40,291 bases of DNA from Clitopilus passeckerianus (GCA_944990035.1 CALYLX010000108.1:1-40291), one strand, 5' to 3'. Positions 1 through 17,499 are shown, numbered from the stretch's first letter. Translations and numbers: made by a program. Notes: generated by a model not told the origin, from the sequence alone.

Positions 1-2655
1 CTATAATTTAAAATTAAAATAAAATTTTTTTAAAATAGTGATGGATTAGTTACTTCTATTAGACCCGAAGCCAGGTGATCTTACCAAGACCAGATTATAA
101 TGGATCGAACGGGTGAGTGTTGCATAACTCTCCGATGAGTTTTGGTAAGCGGTGAAATGCCAATCTGACCTGGTGATAGCTGGTTTTCTACAAAACATAT
201 TTAAGTACAGCATCCACACAAAAATTTATGGAGGTACAGCAAGGCAATTCCCAACAAGTTTAAGGATTGTAGTTTTTAACTATAAATACCTTTTAGGCGT
301 TTAGGTTGTGGGGACCTCAAAAAATCTTACCTTTGGAAGCGAATCTCGGAATTACATAAATTGTTGGTGGATATTCGGACTGTTCATGCTAAGTTGGGCA
401 GTCAAGACGGAAACAGCCGAGAACACAGATCAAGTCCCAAATGATTGTTAAGTGAAATTAAGGACGTAGCAATATCGTATACAGCTGTGAATGAGCCTGG
501 TAGTCGCTTTTTTAATGATCGTATGTAACAACGCATCAGCATCTAGATAGTAGCGCCGAAAATTTAACGGGTCTTAAACAATCAACCGATATCGTGTTGG
601 TTTAGAATAAAAATTAAATTTGTTCTAAATCTAGGTAGTAGAACATTCAGTATAACTTATAAAAAGATTGTGTTTCATTATCTTAAAGTTACTGAAGAGA
701 ATGCTGACATGAGTAACGTAAAGAAGTTTTAATACTTCTCGCCGAATACGAAAGGTTTTCAATGTAATGTTTAACATAATTGTATTAATGCGGCCTCTAA
801 GGTCCAGAACCAAAGTTCTGGCTGATGAGTATATAATAGAAAGTCCTTTTTAATTTAAAGGACCAGGAAAATAATATTATTTTTTATATTCTTTTTATAT
901 TTATATAAAAACTTTATAAATTATACTACCGTACCTAATCCGACACAGGTTCGTAGGTAGAGTATACTAAGGCGAAGAGCTAAAAGTTAAGGAACTCGGC
1001 AAATTCACCTCATAAGTTTGACGAAAAGAGGAACCGCAATTGTTGCTAAAAATTAAGCATAAGGCGGTGGCACAGAATAGGAGGCTGACTGTTTACTAAA
1101 AACACATCACAGTGCAATCATTAATATGATAGTATACTGTGTGAAATTTGCCCGATGCCATTAATATAAAAGAGGTTATAGGAAACTGTGACTAATTGAA
1201 AATCTGGTTAATAGCGGTCTTAACTATGAGGATCCTAAGGTAGCAAAATAAATTGGCCATTAAATGTGGTCCGGTATCAATAATGTAACGATGGTCTCAC
1301 TGTCTCTACAACTTGCTCAGTGAAATTGAATTACGCGTGCAGATGCGCGTTACCTCCAGGGGGACGGGAAGACCCTATGCAGCTTTACTGTAGTTAGTTA
1401 TCACATGAATCTAGAACAACCTTTTTCAATAGAAAATAGATAAGTCGAAAGACGAATATTGGAAACCTTATAATTAAGGTTGGGTTTGTGTTTACCTTGA
1501 CCTTATACAAATAGGAAGGGAGAGTTGACTAATTGGCAGTTTGACTGGGGCGGTCGTCTTTAATAGAGTAGCAAAGTACATCCAAATAGATATAAATAAT
1601 TATTAAAAATAAAGCATTTATGCTTAATACAAAAAACTTATTTTCTTTATTAAAATATAATCAAAGTTTAATTAAATAATAACCAAAAGTTTTTTTAATA
1701 CTTAACCAAAATTTTATTAGAGAGAAAAGTACATAGATTAAAAAAATAAAAACTTTCTCTTTCGGCTAATATATTTTATGCTTATTTAATTATGAGTATA
1801 TATGTATATTAGTGATCCCTTTGTAAATATTATATTTATTTAGGGTCAAGAGTTAGGCTATAAATTAACCATATAAATTTTTTAAAGGTATAGCTAGAAA
1901 TTGAATGGAGATCAATCAACCAGTGAAGGGTTGCGCAGAGTATAATGGCGGTAAGCATGCTTAACTGAAAGACCTAAAAGTCGCACAGATACGTAAGTAG
2001 GGCATAGTGACCCCTCGCTATAATATGGGATAGACGGGGATCAATTGATAAAAGTTACGCTAGGGATAACAGGCTGATAGCCGACGAGAGTACACATTGT
2101 CTCGGCTGTTTGGCACCTCGATGTCGACTCAACCTATCCTCCGGGGGAAGAAGCTTGGAAGGGTTCGGCTGTTCGCCGATTAAAAGGTTACGTGAGTTGG
2201 GTTTAATACGACGTGAGTCAGTATGGTCCCTATCTTCTGGAGGAATAATTAGTAAAAGGGTCAGACCTTCTAGTACGAAAGGACCAATAGGCTGTGTTTC
2301 TCTAGTGTACCAATTGTTAATACTGTTTTGCAGGGACTTTATCACTAATAAAATAGTGGTAGGGGAAAATCCTTTTTAACTTTTTTTTGCGAAAAAGTTT
2401 TTAGATTTAAATACCTTAGCCGCAAGGCAGAGGTTATGATTAAGAAGGTTCAAAACAGGAGTGCATAGTTGGGTAGCCACAAACATAATAGATAAGTGCT
2501 GAATGTCTATAAAGCAAGAATCTAAGCCCTGGATACTAATAGTTAACTTTATTTTTAAATTTTATTTAAAAAGGTTAATTTAATTAAGAAATAGAACATT
2601 TCTAGATAGGCTGCAAATGTGCTTATTGTAAAATATTAGTTTAGCAGTACTAATT
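1..2655 (+). rRNA. rnl: Large subunit rRNA, 3' part
   Basis: Continuation of LSU rRNA from the other window end. Landmarks in order: gacccgaagccaggtgat (about 62), the domain IV segment gactgtttactaaaaacaca (about 1088), ggatcctaaggtagcaaaat (about 1231), the peptidyl-transferase segment gacgggaagaccctatgcag (about 1362), gctagggataacaggctgat (about 2060), and the sarcin-ricin loop agtacgaaaggacc (about 2271). The fungal-type 3' terminus ends near 2655. No intron interrupts the site before the ggataacagg block, where many ascomycetes carry the rps3-containing intron; here rps3 is free-standing instead. An AT-rich expansion lies at about 1580-1850. Short ORFs on both strands here are rRNA shadows. 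Confidence 0.95.
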
Positions 2656-3062
2656 TATAAAAAAACTAGATGTTAACGGTTGTTATTATATTTATATATA
2701 TTTTTTGTTTTGGTATTTATACCAGGGCTCCTAGTGCTTGCGTGCCTACTAGCTTGCAAATAAAAAAAAACTTTTTTTTTTATTGCACTGGCGCTAGCGC
2801 GGCGCCTTCGTATTTACATAAAAATAAAATTATCGGACAAATAATTAATAATTAAAAGAAAACGATCAAAAACAATACAGTTATTTATTTTTTAAGTAAA
2901 CTGAAGAAAAGTAAAAGTAAACAAGGCATTGGTGCCTAAAATTTTTCTTTAGAGTTCGAGTCTCTTTTGTTTAATATCGTGTTTCAAAGATAGTGTTATA
3001 AAAAATTAAAAAAATTAATACTTAGCTGGCGAAGTATAGCGCATTGCTAGCCTAGTATTAAA
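2656..3062 (+). other. Spacer rnl-trnV with GC clusters and a tRNA-like remnant
   Basis: No protein gene is credible here. It holds two GC-rich clusters (about 2724-2755 and 2788-2810, the latter with gcgctagcgcggcgcc). At about 2918-2974 there is a tRNA-like segment: a 7-bp acceptor-like pairing TAAACAA/TTGTTTA, a T-arm with TTCGAGT, and a hairpin CTAAA/TTTAG. It is only about 57 bases long with no normal D-arm spacing, so it looks like a tRNA relic rather than a functional gene. Confidence 0.4.
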
Positions 3063-3134
3063 AGGGGGTTAGCTTAGCGGTTGAAGCGTTAATTTTACAC
3101 ATTAAAGAGAAAGGTTCGATTCCTTTACTCCCTA
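3063..3134 (+). tRNA. trnV: tRNA-Val (anticodon TAC)
   Basis: Cloverleaf with acceptor AGGGGGT/ACTCCCT (one G-T pair), anticodon stem TTAAT/ATTAA with loop TTTACAC giving anticodon TAC, T-loop TTCGATT and discriminator A. It lies between rnl and cox2 on the plus strand. Confidence 0.93.
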
Positions 3135-3648
3135 GATTAGTATAATATATATTTATACCTAAGAATCTTACATCAAAGAAAAATCTTAAGAAGCTGAGTG
3201 TTTCATTATTCTTACTTAAAAGATTATGAACTATATTATCGCTATTTAAAAACTAAATAAATAATAAATACTAATAAATACTCAGCATATAGACCTAGAA
3301 TTAAATTAGTCGCTTCTTCTGCGAAGCAATAAGAATAAGAAGTTTGCAAGGTTAAAAATTTTTAGTGAAAATTTGTTTTAGTAGTTTATTAATGCTGCGA
3401 CCATTATTAACACAAAATTACAGCTCTATAAATTAATTAAATTTGACGTATCGCTTTGCTTCCTTCTTCTTTCTTTTTAGCACCAGGGTCCCGTAGGGGC
3501 AGGTGCAGTGCCTTGTTTACTCTTTACTTCAGACTTCTAACTTCTGAGCCAAAGGGACAAAAAGACAAAAAGAAAAGACAAAGTAGAAAAGGATAAAGAT
3601 ATAGCAAAAAATTAAAAAGTAAATTAAGATCGAAAAATCTAATAAAAA
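3135..3648. other. Spacer trnV-cox2
   Basis: About 510 AT-rich bases without a gene. It contains a GC-cluster repeat at 3479-3516. Just before cox2 (about 3617-3650) is a leader segment ending in taagatcgaaaaatctaat; a diverged copy of that leader occurs downstream of cox2 at about 4627-4668. Confidence 0.6.
3479..3516. repeat. GC cluster, cccgtagggg hairpin family
   Basis: GC-rich nested hairpin with outer arms near gcacca/tggtgc and inner CCC-GTA-GGG, followed by a gtgccttg tail. It is the same family as the clusters at 32285, 32874, 33673 and 35415. It sits in the spacer before cox2. Confidence 0.8.
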
Positions 3649-4407
3649 ATGACACTATTTTCAAATTTTAATACTGTTTTTAATGATGCAGCTCAACCTT
3701 GGCAATTAGGTTTCCAAGATAGTGCAGCTCCAGGTTTCACGGGACTAGTTACATTACATAATACTATTGGATTCTATTTAATAGTTATTAGTTTTGCTGT
3801 TTTCTGGGTTCTATTTTCTTTAGCTTATAATTATAGTTCAACTAAAAACCCTATAGCCTATAAATATTTAACACACGGAACTGTATTAGAATTAATATGG
3901 ACAATTACACCAGCATTACTTTTAATTGCAATTGCTTTCCCTTCTTTCAGATTATTGTATTTAATGGATGAAGTTATTTCACCTACTCTTACAATTAAAG
4001 TTGTAGGGCACCAATGGTACTGGAGTTACGAATACTCAGATTTCATCACAGATGAAGGAGATTCTATTGATTTTGATTCTTACATGGTACCAGAATCTGA
4101 TTTAGAATTAGGGCAATTTAGATTATTAGATGTAGATAATAAATTAATAATACCTGTAGATTGCCATATTAGATTAATTCTTACTGGTGCAGATGTTATC
4201 CATTCTTTTGCTGTACCTTCATTAGGTTTAAAATTAGATGCAGTACCAGGAAGATTAAATCAAGTTTCTTTCTTAGCTGAAAGAACTGGAACTTTCTACG
4301 GTCAATGCTCTGAAATTTGTGGAGTTTGGCATGGGTTTATGCCTATAGTAGTTGAAGCAGTTTCTTCTCCTGACTTCTTAGTATGGATAGATTCAGCTTC
4401 TCAATAA
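3649..4407 (+). CDS. cox2: Cytochrome c oxidase subunit 2
   Basis: 252-aa subunit II of complex IV, which takes electrons from cytochrome c through the binuclear CuA centre and passes them to COX1 in the inner membrane. Two N-terminal transmembrane helices (about residues 40-60 and 80-105) precede the intermembrane-space cupredoxin domain. The aromatic electron-entry motif HQWYWSYEY is at 121-129. The CuA ligands are visible: H185, then C220, E222, C224, H228 and M231 in CSEICGVWHGFM. The ATG start gives the expected family length, and the N-terminus NDAAQPWQLGFQD is typical of the processed fungal protein. There is no intron. All tryptophans are TGG. The leader upstream of the start has a second, diverged copy downstream of the gene. 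Confidence 0.98.
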   Translation: MTLFSNFNTVFNDAAQPWQLGFQDSAAPGFTGLVTLHNTIGFYLIVISFAVFWVLFSLAYNYSSTKNPIAYKYLTHGTVLELIWTITPALLLIAIAFPSFRLLYLMDEVISPTLTIKVVGHQWYWSYEYSDFITDEGDSIDFDSYMVPESDLELGQFRLLDVDNKLIIPVDCHIRLILTGADVIHSFAVPSLGLKLDAVPGRLNQVSFLAERTGTFYGQCSEICGVWHGFMPIVVEAVSSPDFLVWIDSASQ

Positions 4408-4958
4408 ATTAAAATAATTAAAACCCCCTGACGGGTACAGGCTCAGGATAGGAGCATTAAAAATAAATTTATTTTTAATGCTTCATATTTATATCTTAAA
4501 TAATATGTTTTAATTTTATATAAGGAAATTTTTTATAATAGCTGCTAAGCAGCTATTAATTACAACACTACAGCTATTTAATTAGGCAACACCGTTTTTG
4601 CTTCATAGTTCTAATTCTAATTAAATTAAAAAAGTAGATTAAGATCGAAAAGTATAAAATTTAATATGAAAAAATTTTTATTTAGAAGTATTGCGTCAGC
4701 GCGGAGTGGTCTTAAAAAGGTCTATTAATTCCAACTTAACCTCAAAAACTTATACTCTTTCAACGAAAAACAATAATAAGGGTATTAAGAGTATTAAGTG
4801 GCTTAGTTTTGAACCTTATCTTGATAAGGTTATTTTAAAGTAACCGTTTTAATTTTACATATTTCCCTATTAATGTTTTTTAAAAGATACTAACTTTATT
4901 TTTTAGTTTTCTAGCTTTAGCTAGAGGGGTATAAAATAATATTTATTTTTTTTTTTAA
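4408..4958. other. Convergent spacer cox2 / trnY with copied cox2 leader
   Basis: No conserved gene. Transcription converges here between cox2 (+) and trnY (-). At about 4627-4668 there is a diverged copy of the cox2 leader (shared block ttaagatcgaaaa). It ends at an ATG (4666) that opens a 20-codon reading frame to 4728 of no recognisable family. The rest is AT-rich, with a small GC-rich patch at 4424-4450. Confidence 0.5.
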
Positions 4959-5041
4959 TGAGCAGTAAAGGAATCGAACCTTTTACGGATTTAACCAATT
5001 CTTTTACAGAGAATCACCATTACCAATCGGATCACCTGCCC
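4959..5041 (-). tRNA. trnY: tRNA-Tyr (anticodon GTA)
   Basis: Minus-strand class II tRNA with a long variable arm. Anticodon stem ATTCT/AGAAT encloses loop CTGTAAA, giving anticodon GTA. The T-arm contains GGTTCGATTCC. The acceptor GGGCAGG/ACTGCTC has one weak terminal pair. It lies downstream of atp9 on the same strand. Confidence 0.88.
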
Positions 5042-5180
5042 TATAATTTTTTTTTTTTAGTTTATTTTATTATTTTAAAAATATAAGAGGGTTTTCCTCT
5101 TCTAATAATAAAAACTTCTTTTTATTTATACTTATTCTGTTAAAAAATAAGTAAAGATGAAATTATAATATCTTAAATAA

Positions 5181-6452
<1,272 letters not shown>

Positions 6453-6526
6453 GGGTAAGGTCAGAGATTTGAACTCTGAACATCGTCGCCACAAGACGTC
6501 ATTTTGCCAATTAAACTAATCTTACC
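6453..6526 (-). tRNA. trnH: tRNA-His (anticodon GTG)
   Basis: Minus-strand cloverleaf. The anticodon stem centres on CGTC/GACG with loop TTGTGGC, giving GTG. The acceptor GGTAAGA/CCTTACC has six pairs; T-loop TTCAAAT. First gene of the H-E-L-N-P-S-M cluster nearest atp9. Confidence 0.9.
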
Positions 6527-6559
6527 TTAAAATATATAATTAGTTATATATTTTTTTTT

Positions 6560-6631
6560 TGATCCTTATCAGATTTGAACTGATCCTAGCTTCTTGAAGG
6601 GGAGCTGTACGAACCACTATACTAAAGGACC
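6560..6631 (-). tRNA. trnE: tRNA-Glu (anticodon TTC)
   Basis: Minus-strand cloverleaf with acceptor GGTCCTT/AAGGATC, D-arm TAGTATAGTGG typical of tRNA-Glu, and T-arm ending GATCA. The anticodon arm reads GCTCC-CCTTCAA-GAAGC, giving TTC. Position 33 would be C instead of the near-universal T and one stem pair is lost, so a missing base in this arm is possible. Confidence 0.82.
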
Positions 6632-6760
6632 TTAATATTTGCGCCGGGGAAATCTGAAACGTTATTACCTAAATTAAAATTTAATTTTAATCTCTTTTTA
6701 TTTTAGCTGTTTGCATAAAGTAAGTTTTATAAATATTTATATAATAAAAAAATATTTTAT

Positions 6761-6845
6761 TACGAACAAAGAGACTCGAACTCTTAAGGGATACCTCCCA
6801 CTTCTGCTTAAGAGAAGATTGTTTACCAAATTTCAACATGTTCGC
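6761..6845 (-). tRNA. trnL: tRNA-Leu (anticodon TAA)
   Basis: Class II tRNA with long variable arm. Acceptor GCGAACA/TGTTCGT; anticodon stem CTTCT/AGAAG with loop CTTAAGC, giving TAA for UUR codons, the dominant leucine codons in this genome. T-loop TTCGAGT. Confidence 0.92.
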
Positions 6846-6964
6846 TGTAAAATATATATAAAAATTTTACTTTATTTACTATAATAATAAAAATGTGCTG
6901 ACGCCTTGCTTCGCCATTCCCTACTAATAAATTTAAATTATATATTTTTTTATATTATATTTAA

Positions 6965-7039
6965 TAGATCTTAAGAGGGTTCGAACCCCTGTAAAAAGTA
7001 TTAACAGTACCTCGCTTAAACCACTCAGCCATAAGATCT
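6965..7039 (-). tRNA. trnN: tRNA-Asn (anticodon GTT)
   Basis: Minus strand. Acceptor AGATCTT/AAGATCT is perfectly paired; anticodon stem AGGTA/TACTT with loop CTGTTAA gives GTT; T-arm GGGGTTCGAACCC. Confidence 0.88.
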
Positions 7040-7150
7040 TATTTATTAATTTTCTACTCCTTTTAAAATAAATTTTTTATATTAACTTTTCGCTTTAAGG
7101 CTTGCGATTTAATTTTCTTTTTAGTTAAATTAATTATTATTTAAAAAATA

Positions 7151-7225
7151 CACGGTAGGCGCGGCTCGAACGCGCAATATGTCTCCCACCCAAAAGGAGC
7201 GACTGTCCATTTTGTCATCTACCGT
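7151..7225 (-). tRNA. trnP: tRNA-Pro (anticodon TGG)
   Basis: Minus strand. Acceptor ACGGTAG/CTACCGT; anticodon stem CTCCT/GGGAG with loop TTTGGGT gives TGG; T-arm GCGCGTTCGAGCCGCGC is unusually GC-rich for this genome. Confidence 0.9.
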
Positions 7226-7238
7226 TTAGAGGTATAAT

Positions 7239-7324
7239 AGGGCATTGTGAGATTTGAACTCACGACTTTTTTAAAGTACTCGTTTTCAAAACGAGCGCCA
7301 TAAACCAGACTCGACCAAATGCCC
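7239..7324 (-). tRNA. trnS: tRNA-Ser (anticodon TGA)
   Basis: Class II tRNA, minus strand. Acceptor GGGCATT/AATGCCC; anticodon stem CTCGT/ACGAG with loop TTTGAAA gives TGA for UCN codons; long variable arm; T-loop TTCAAAT. Confidence 0.93.
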
Positions 7325-7438
7325 TTAATAAAAATTTTACTACCTTTTTTATTTTGCACCTTTCCATTCGGGACCCTTACGAGAGTGCCTTGTACAATAT
7401 TTAGCATTCATTTTTTTAATTTCGCTAGAGTAGAATAA

Positions 7439-7511
7439 TAAGACCTAAGGGAGTTGAACCCTTATAATATCCATTATGAGCGAACTGCATTAACCATTAT
7501 GCTAAAGTCTT
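7439..7511 (-). tRNA. trnM: tRNA with CAT anticodon (Met or Ile-CAT)
   Basis: Minus strand. Acceptor AAGACTT/AGGTCTT; anticodon loop CTCATAA gives CAT; T-loop TTCAACT. It is one of three CAT-anticodon tRNAs here. Which is initiator, which elongator and whether one is a lysidine-type tRNA-Ile cannot be decided from sequence alone. Confidence 0.85.
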
Positions 7512-7676
7512 TATATTGTATACTTTTTGTTTTTATAAAAATAAATACTTCTTTTACTTATTTATTTTTAGTCTCAATACTAATTCTTCTTTTAAACTAA
7601 AAAAATATAAAAAGCGAAAAAACAAAAATATTATTTTAAAAGAAATAGATAGTTTAGAAAAAAGTAGGTAAATAAA
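7512..7676. promoter_or_regulatory. Divergent junction trnM(-) / trnG(+), likely promoter region
   Basis: Genes diverge from this 165-bp AT-rich interval: the atp9-tRNA block leftward, trnG-atp6-cox1 rightward. Transcription must start on both sides, so a promoter is inferred. I see no recognised consensus on either strand, so this is from layout only. Confidence 0.3.
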
Positions 7677-7747
7677 ACGAGTATAGTTAAGTGGTATAAC
7701 TTCTACCTTCCAAGTAGACTTCCTCAGTTCGAATCTGAGTACTCGTA
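7677..7747 (+). tRNA. trnG: tRNA-Gly (anticodon TCC)
   Basis: Plus strand. Acceptor ACGAGTA/TACTCGT; anticodon stem TCTAC/GTAGA with loop CTTCCAA gives TCC; T-arm CTCAGTTCGAATCTGAG. It precedes atp6. Confidence 0.95.
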
Positions 7748-7814
7748 AATTTTATATTTTTTAATATAAAAATTTTAATTATATAAATAGCCAAAATAAA
7801 AAAAATTATTAACA

Positions 7815-8582
7815 ATGTTACAAACTTTTATTTTATCACCTTTAAACCAATTCGAAGTTGTTAGTTTAATAGGATTAAATGCCCCTATCTTAGGTCACCT
7901 AAATTTAACTTTAACTAATTTAGGATTATACTCTTGCTTTATTTTATTAATTGTATTAGGAATACACTTATACGGTAATAATGACTCAAAATTAATACCA
8001 AATAAATGGTCTATATCTTTAGAATCTTCATTTGCAAGCTTGAATGCAATGGTTAGAGAACAAATTGGAGCAAACAGTGAAGTTTATTTACCTTTTGTAT
8101 ACTCTTTATTCTTCTTTATTTTAGTTGGTAATCTAATATCTAATGTTCCTTATTCATTTGCAGTAACAGCAAGTGGAGTAGTTTCTTTAGGGTTAAGTGT
8201 TACAATCTTTATTGGTGTAACAATTTTAGCTTTATCAATTCATAAAGTAAAATTCTTCTCATTCTTCATACCAGCTGGAACTCCTTTAGCTTTAGTACCT
8301 TTATTGGTTTTAATTGAATTAGTTTCATATTTAGCTAGAGCAGTTTCTCTAGGAGTAAGACTTTTTGCTAATATCGTGGCTGGACATACATTATTAAAAA
8401 TACTTTCTACTTACTTATTTAAATTATTCTCAGGAAGCTTAATAGTTGCAGTAGTTACTTTAATTCCTTTTGTAATTTTCTTAGCTTTAATTGGTTTAGA
8501 ATTAGCAGTATCTTTAATCCAGGCCTTTGTATTCACATTATTAGTATGTTCTTATTTAAGAGACGCTATAAGCTTACATTAA
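7815..8582 (+). CDS. atp6: ATP synthase subunit 6 (subunit a)
   Basis: 255-aa membrane stator subunit a of F1Fo ATP synthase, which forms the proton half-channels against the ATP9 ring. The hydrophobic N-terminus LSPLNQFEV is typical of fungal ATP6. The conserved helix with the essential arginine is LGVRLFANIVAGH (Arg182). A C-terminal helix (LIGLELAVSLIQAFVFTLL) carries the conserved Glu and Gln. Start ATG and length match the family; there is no intron and no TGA codon. It lies 67 bases after trnG, with cox1 downstream on the same strand and atp8 beyond cox1, so atp8-atp6 adjacency is broken here. Confidence 0.98.
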   Translation: MLQTFILSPLNQFEVVSLIGLNAPILGHLNLTLTNLGLYSCFILLIVLGIHLYGNNDSKLIPNKWSISLESSFASLNAMVREQIGANSEVYLPFVYSLFFFILVGNLISNVPYSFAVTASGVVSLGLSVTIFIGVTILALSIHKVKFFSFFIPAGTPLALVPLLVLIELVSYLARAVSLGVRLFANIVAGHTLLKILSTYLFKLFSGSLIVAVVTLIPFVIFLALIGLELAVSLIQAFVFTLLVCSYLRDAISLH

Positions 8583-8778
8583 TTTAAATTAAATATTAAA
8601 AAAAAAAATTTTTTTTTTTTAAGCTGCACCCCCTTTTTTTTATGTTTACAATAAAAAAATAAATTAAGTGAAGGCTGCTTCGCGCTGGGGTCATCCTTTT
8701 TTTATAAAAAAAAAATTCTTTTTTTTTAAGTAGTTATTTATTAATCTTATATTAAAAAAAAAAAGATTAGTATAAAAC

Positions 8779-8817
8779 AAGGCACCGCATCAGGTATCCT
8801 GGTGCTTGCGAGCGTGC
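8779..8817. repeat. GC cluster between atp6 and trnK
   Basis: GC-rich segment starting aaggcaccgcatcagg and ending in gcttgcgagcgtgc. It shares the aaggcacc and ggtgcttgcg modules with other clusters (2724, 18357, 21620). It follows an A11/T12 hairpin just after atp6 (8598-8620). Confidence 0.65.
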
Positions 8818-8849
8818 AAAGCTAGCGTGAATTAATTCAGAAAACAGAA

Positions 8850-8912
8850 CTCGAGTGGTTTGAGTGTCCCCCTTTAAGGGAAAGTTCTGGTTCGAGCCCA
8901 GGTGTTTTCTAA
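8850..8912 (+). tRNA. trnK: Probable tRNA-Lys (anticodon TTT), imperfect anticodon arm
   Basis: Good acceptor (GAAAACA/TGTTTTC), D-stem ACTC/GAGT and T-arm (TCTGG-TTCGAGC-CCAGG). The anticodon region GTCCCCCTTTAAGGGAAA folds best with loop CCTTTAA, giving TTT, but position 33 is C, the stem has four pairs and the variable loop is short. One additional T would give the standard lysine loop CTTTTAA, so a lost base is plausible. No other lysine tRNA is visible although lysine codons are abundant, which supports the assignment. Confidence 0.6.
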
Positions 8913-8956
8913 AAAAAAGAAAAGTTTTTCTTTTTAAATTTATTATTATGGGCTAA

Positions 8957-15921
<6,965 letters not shown>

Positions 15922-16390
15922 ATTATTTTGAAAAATCTAATTAATATAAATAAAAAAATAATTAGATTTTATAAAGGTACAACTATATTATTTATTATAG
16001 TAGAATCAATACTTTGCTTAGCTTTGCTTAGCTTTGCTTATTATTAATTTTATTTTTTACTTCCCAATATATAATTATTGTGTTTAAATAATAAAATTTT
16101 ACCCCTCTCTCTTCAATTCGCACTTTTGCGTATTTTTTTTTTTGTCTTTGGGGGGCTTTATGTTGAGACAATAAAAATAATAATAAGTATATAATTAATT
16201 TAATTAGACTATCTAAATTTAAATTAATTATAACTATCTAAATTTCTCATTTATAATTTTAATATAGTTTATAAAAACTATATTTTAAGGCTCAAATTAA
16301 AAAAAGGGCAGAGAAATCTCTTTAAAGCTCAAAATGAAATAATTCTTTAATTTTGAATTTAGAGAAAAAAATATATAATTTATATAAAAT
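15922..16390. other. Spacer cox1-atp8
   Basis: AT-rich, no gene seen. It contains three copies of a 10-base unit (gctttgctta) at about 16011-16040 and the atp8 leader. Confidence 0.5.
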
Positions 16391-16549
16391 ATGCCTCAAT
16401 TAATACCCTTTTTTTTCTTTAATCAACTATTATTTGCTTTTCTAGTATTATTCTCTATAATCTTTATTTTTTCTAAATATATTTTACCAACATTTACTTT
16501 ACAACAAGTAATTAGAACTTATATTACTAAATTAAGTAAAAAAAATTAA
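16391..16549 (+). CDS. atp8: ATP synthase subunit 8
   Basis: 52-aa accessory stator subunit of F1Fo ATP synthase. It starts [12 protein letters not shown], the typical MPQL opening. One transmembrane helix (about residues 12-32) is followed by a basic C-terminal tail ([11 protein letters not shown]) facing the matrix. Length, start and fungal motif [19 protein letters not shown] fit well. It lies downstream of cox1 rather than next to atp6. Too short for routine ORF filters. Confidence 0.95.
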   Translation: MPQLIPFFFFNQLLFAFLVLFSIIFIFSKYILPTFTLQQVIRTYITKLSKKN

Positions 16550-16838
16550 TAGTTATATATTATATATAACCCCCTTATTCCCTAATTACAGCAGTAGTTT
16601 AAGTTTATAAACATAAAATGTTTTGTACGCTTTGCTTGCTTCGCTAGCCAGTACTCACCTTTTTTTACTTTAAGTCTTCCATTCCTCTCTTTTTTAGCTA
16701 TCCTTTCCTACCTATAAGATAAGTAAAATTTAAAAGGAGACAAAAAATTAGAAGAACAAATTAAGAAGATGGTCTTCAAAAAAAACCAAAATAAAGATAT
16801 TTGTGCAGGATTAGCAAGAATATAAAATTTTTATTCAG

Positions 16839-16912
16839 GGTTAAGTTTACAGATGGTTCTGTAGTAGACCTGCAAAGTCTAACAGTTTAAAGGTTCAATT
16901 CCTTCTTAACTC
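16839..16912 (+). tRNA. trnC: tRNA-Cys (anticodon GCA)
   Basis: Acceptor GGTTAAG/CTTAACT; anticodon stem TAGAC/GTCTA with loop CTGCAAA gives GCA; T-loop TTCAATT. First of a five-tRNA run on the plus strand. Confidence 0.92.
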
Positions 16913-16948
16913 TAAATTAGATACTATATAAGTAATTTTTATATATAA

Positions 16949-17020
16949 GTTCTCTTAGTTCAATGGTTAGAACTGCATTCTTCTAAAGTGTTAATTTTGG
17001 TTCGAGTCCAAAAGAGAATA
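16949..17020 (+). tRNA. trnR: tRNA-Arg (anticodon TCT)
   Basis: Acceptor GTTCTCT/AGAGAAT; anticodon loop CTTCTAA gives TCT for AGR codons, the main arginine codons of this genome; T-loop TTCGAGT. Confidence 0.92.
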
Positions 17021-17067
17021 TTAATTCTTTGCGCTGGCGCAGCGAGCGCGCAGCCTTTTTTATTTTC

Positions 17068-17136
17068 GTCTTGCCTCTTTCTTCTTGCTTCTTTCTTCTT
17101 GCTTCTTTCTTCTTGCTTCTTTCTTCTTTCTTCTTG
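17068..17136. repeat. 14-bp tandem repeat (gcttctttcttctt)
   Basis: Three to four imperfect copies of a pyrimidine-rich 14-mer just after a GC cluster (gcgctggcgcagcgagcgcg, about 17032-17052), in the trnR-trnS spacer. Confidence 0.8.
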
Positions 17137-17307
17137 TTTATAGCTTCTATTAAAAGGATAAGAATTGTAATTTAAGAAAAACTAGTAGAATTAAAATTTC
17201 TTTATTTTTTTTTATAAAGTAGCTAAAATAAGCGGATTGTTTTTAGCTACATATATTTTTCTTAAAATTTTATAATAGCTGGCGAAAAGAAAGAATTTTA
17301 AGTTTAA

Positions 17308-17389
17308 GGAATAATATTCATTGGTAAGATAGTGCAATTGCTAATTGTATGGGCTAAAACCCTTAGGTGTTCGAATCACCTTTATTCCA
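17308..17389 (+). tRNA. trnS: tRNA-Ser (anticodon GCT)
   Basis: Class II tRNA. Acceptor GGAATAA/TTATTCC; anticodon stem TGCAA/TTGTA with loop TTGCTAA gives GCT for AGY codons; variable arm GGG/CCC; T-loop TTCGAAT. Confidence 0.93.
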
Positions 17390-17399
17390 TATAATATAT

Positions 17400-17408
17400 A
17401 TATAAGTA
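17400..17408 (+). promoter_or_regulatory. ATATAAGTA motif (yeast-type mt promoter match)
   Basis: Exact match to the nonanucleotide used as a mitochondrial promoter in Saccharomyces. Similar exact matches occur at 16926-16934 and 17524-17532, all on the plus strand between tRNA genes. The region is AT-rich, so chance matches are plausible, and promoter function in this lineage is not established. Confidence 0.3.
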
Positions 17409-17426
17409 TATATATAATAATTATTA

Positions 17427-17499
17427 TGAGTTGTAGTTTAATTGGAAAAACACCATTTTTTGGTAATGGCTCATACTAGTTCGAATCTGGTCAACTCAG
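17427..17499 (+). tRNA. trnQ: tRNA-Gln (anticodon TTG)
   Basis: Acceptor TGAGTTG/CAACTCA; anticodon stem CCATT/AATGG with loop TTTTGGT gives TTG; T-loop TTCGAAT. Confidence 0.93.

Noticed and set aside
1580..1850. Possible intron in rnl
   Set aside because: AT-rich with no group I core or ORF, and it falls where fungal LSU rRNA has a variable expansion; more likely an expansion segment.
2055..2379. ORFs of 89-96 codons on both strands
   Set aside because: They lie in the conserved peptidyl-transferase and sarcin-ricin region of rnl.
2918..2974. Possible extra tRNA (loop with TTT)
   Set aside because: Acceptor and T-arm pair, but total length is about 57 bases with no proper D-arm spacing; kept only as a relic within a spacer entry.
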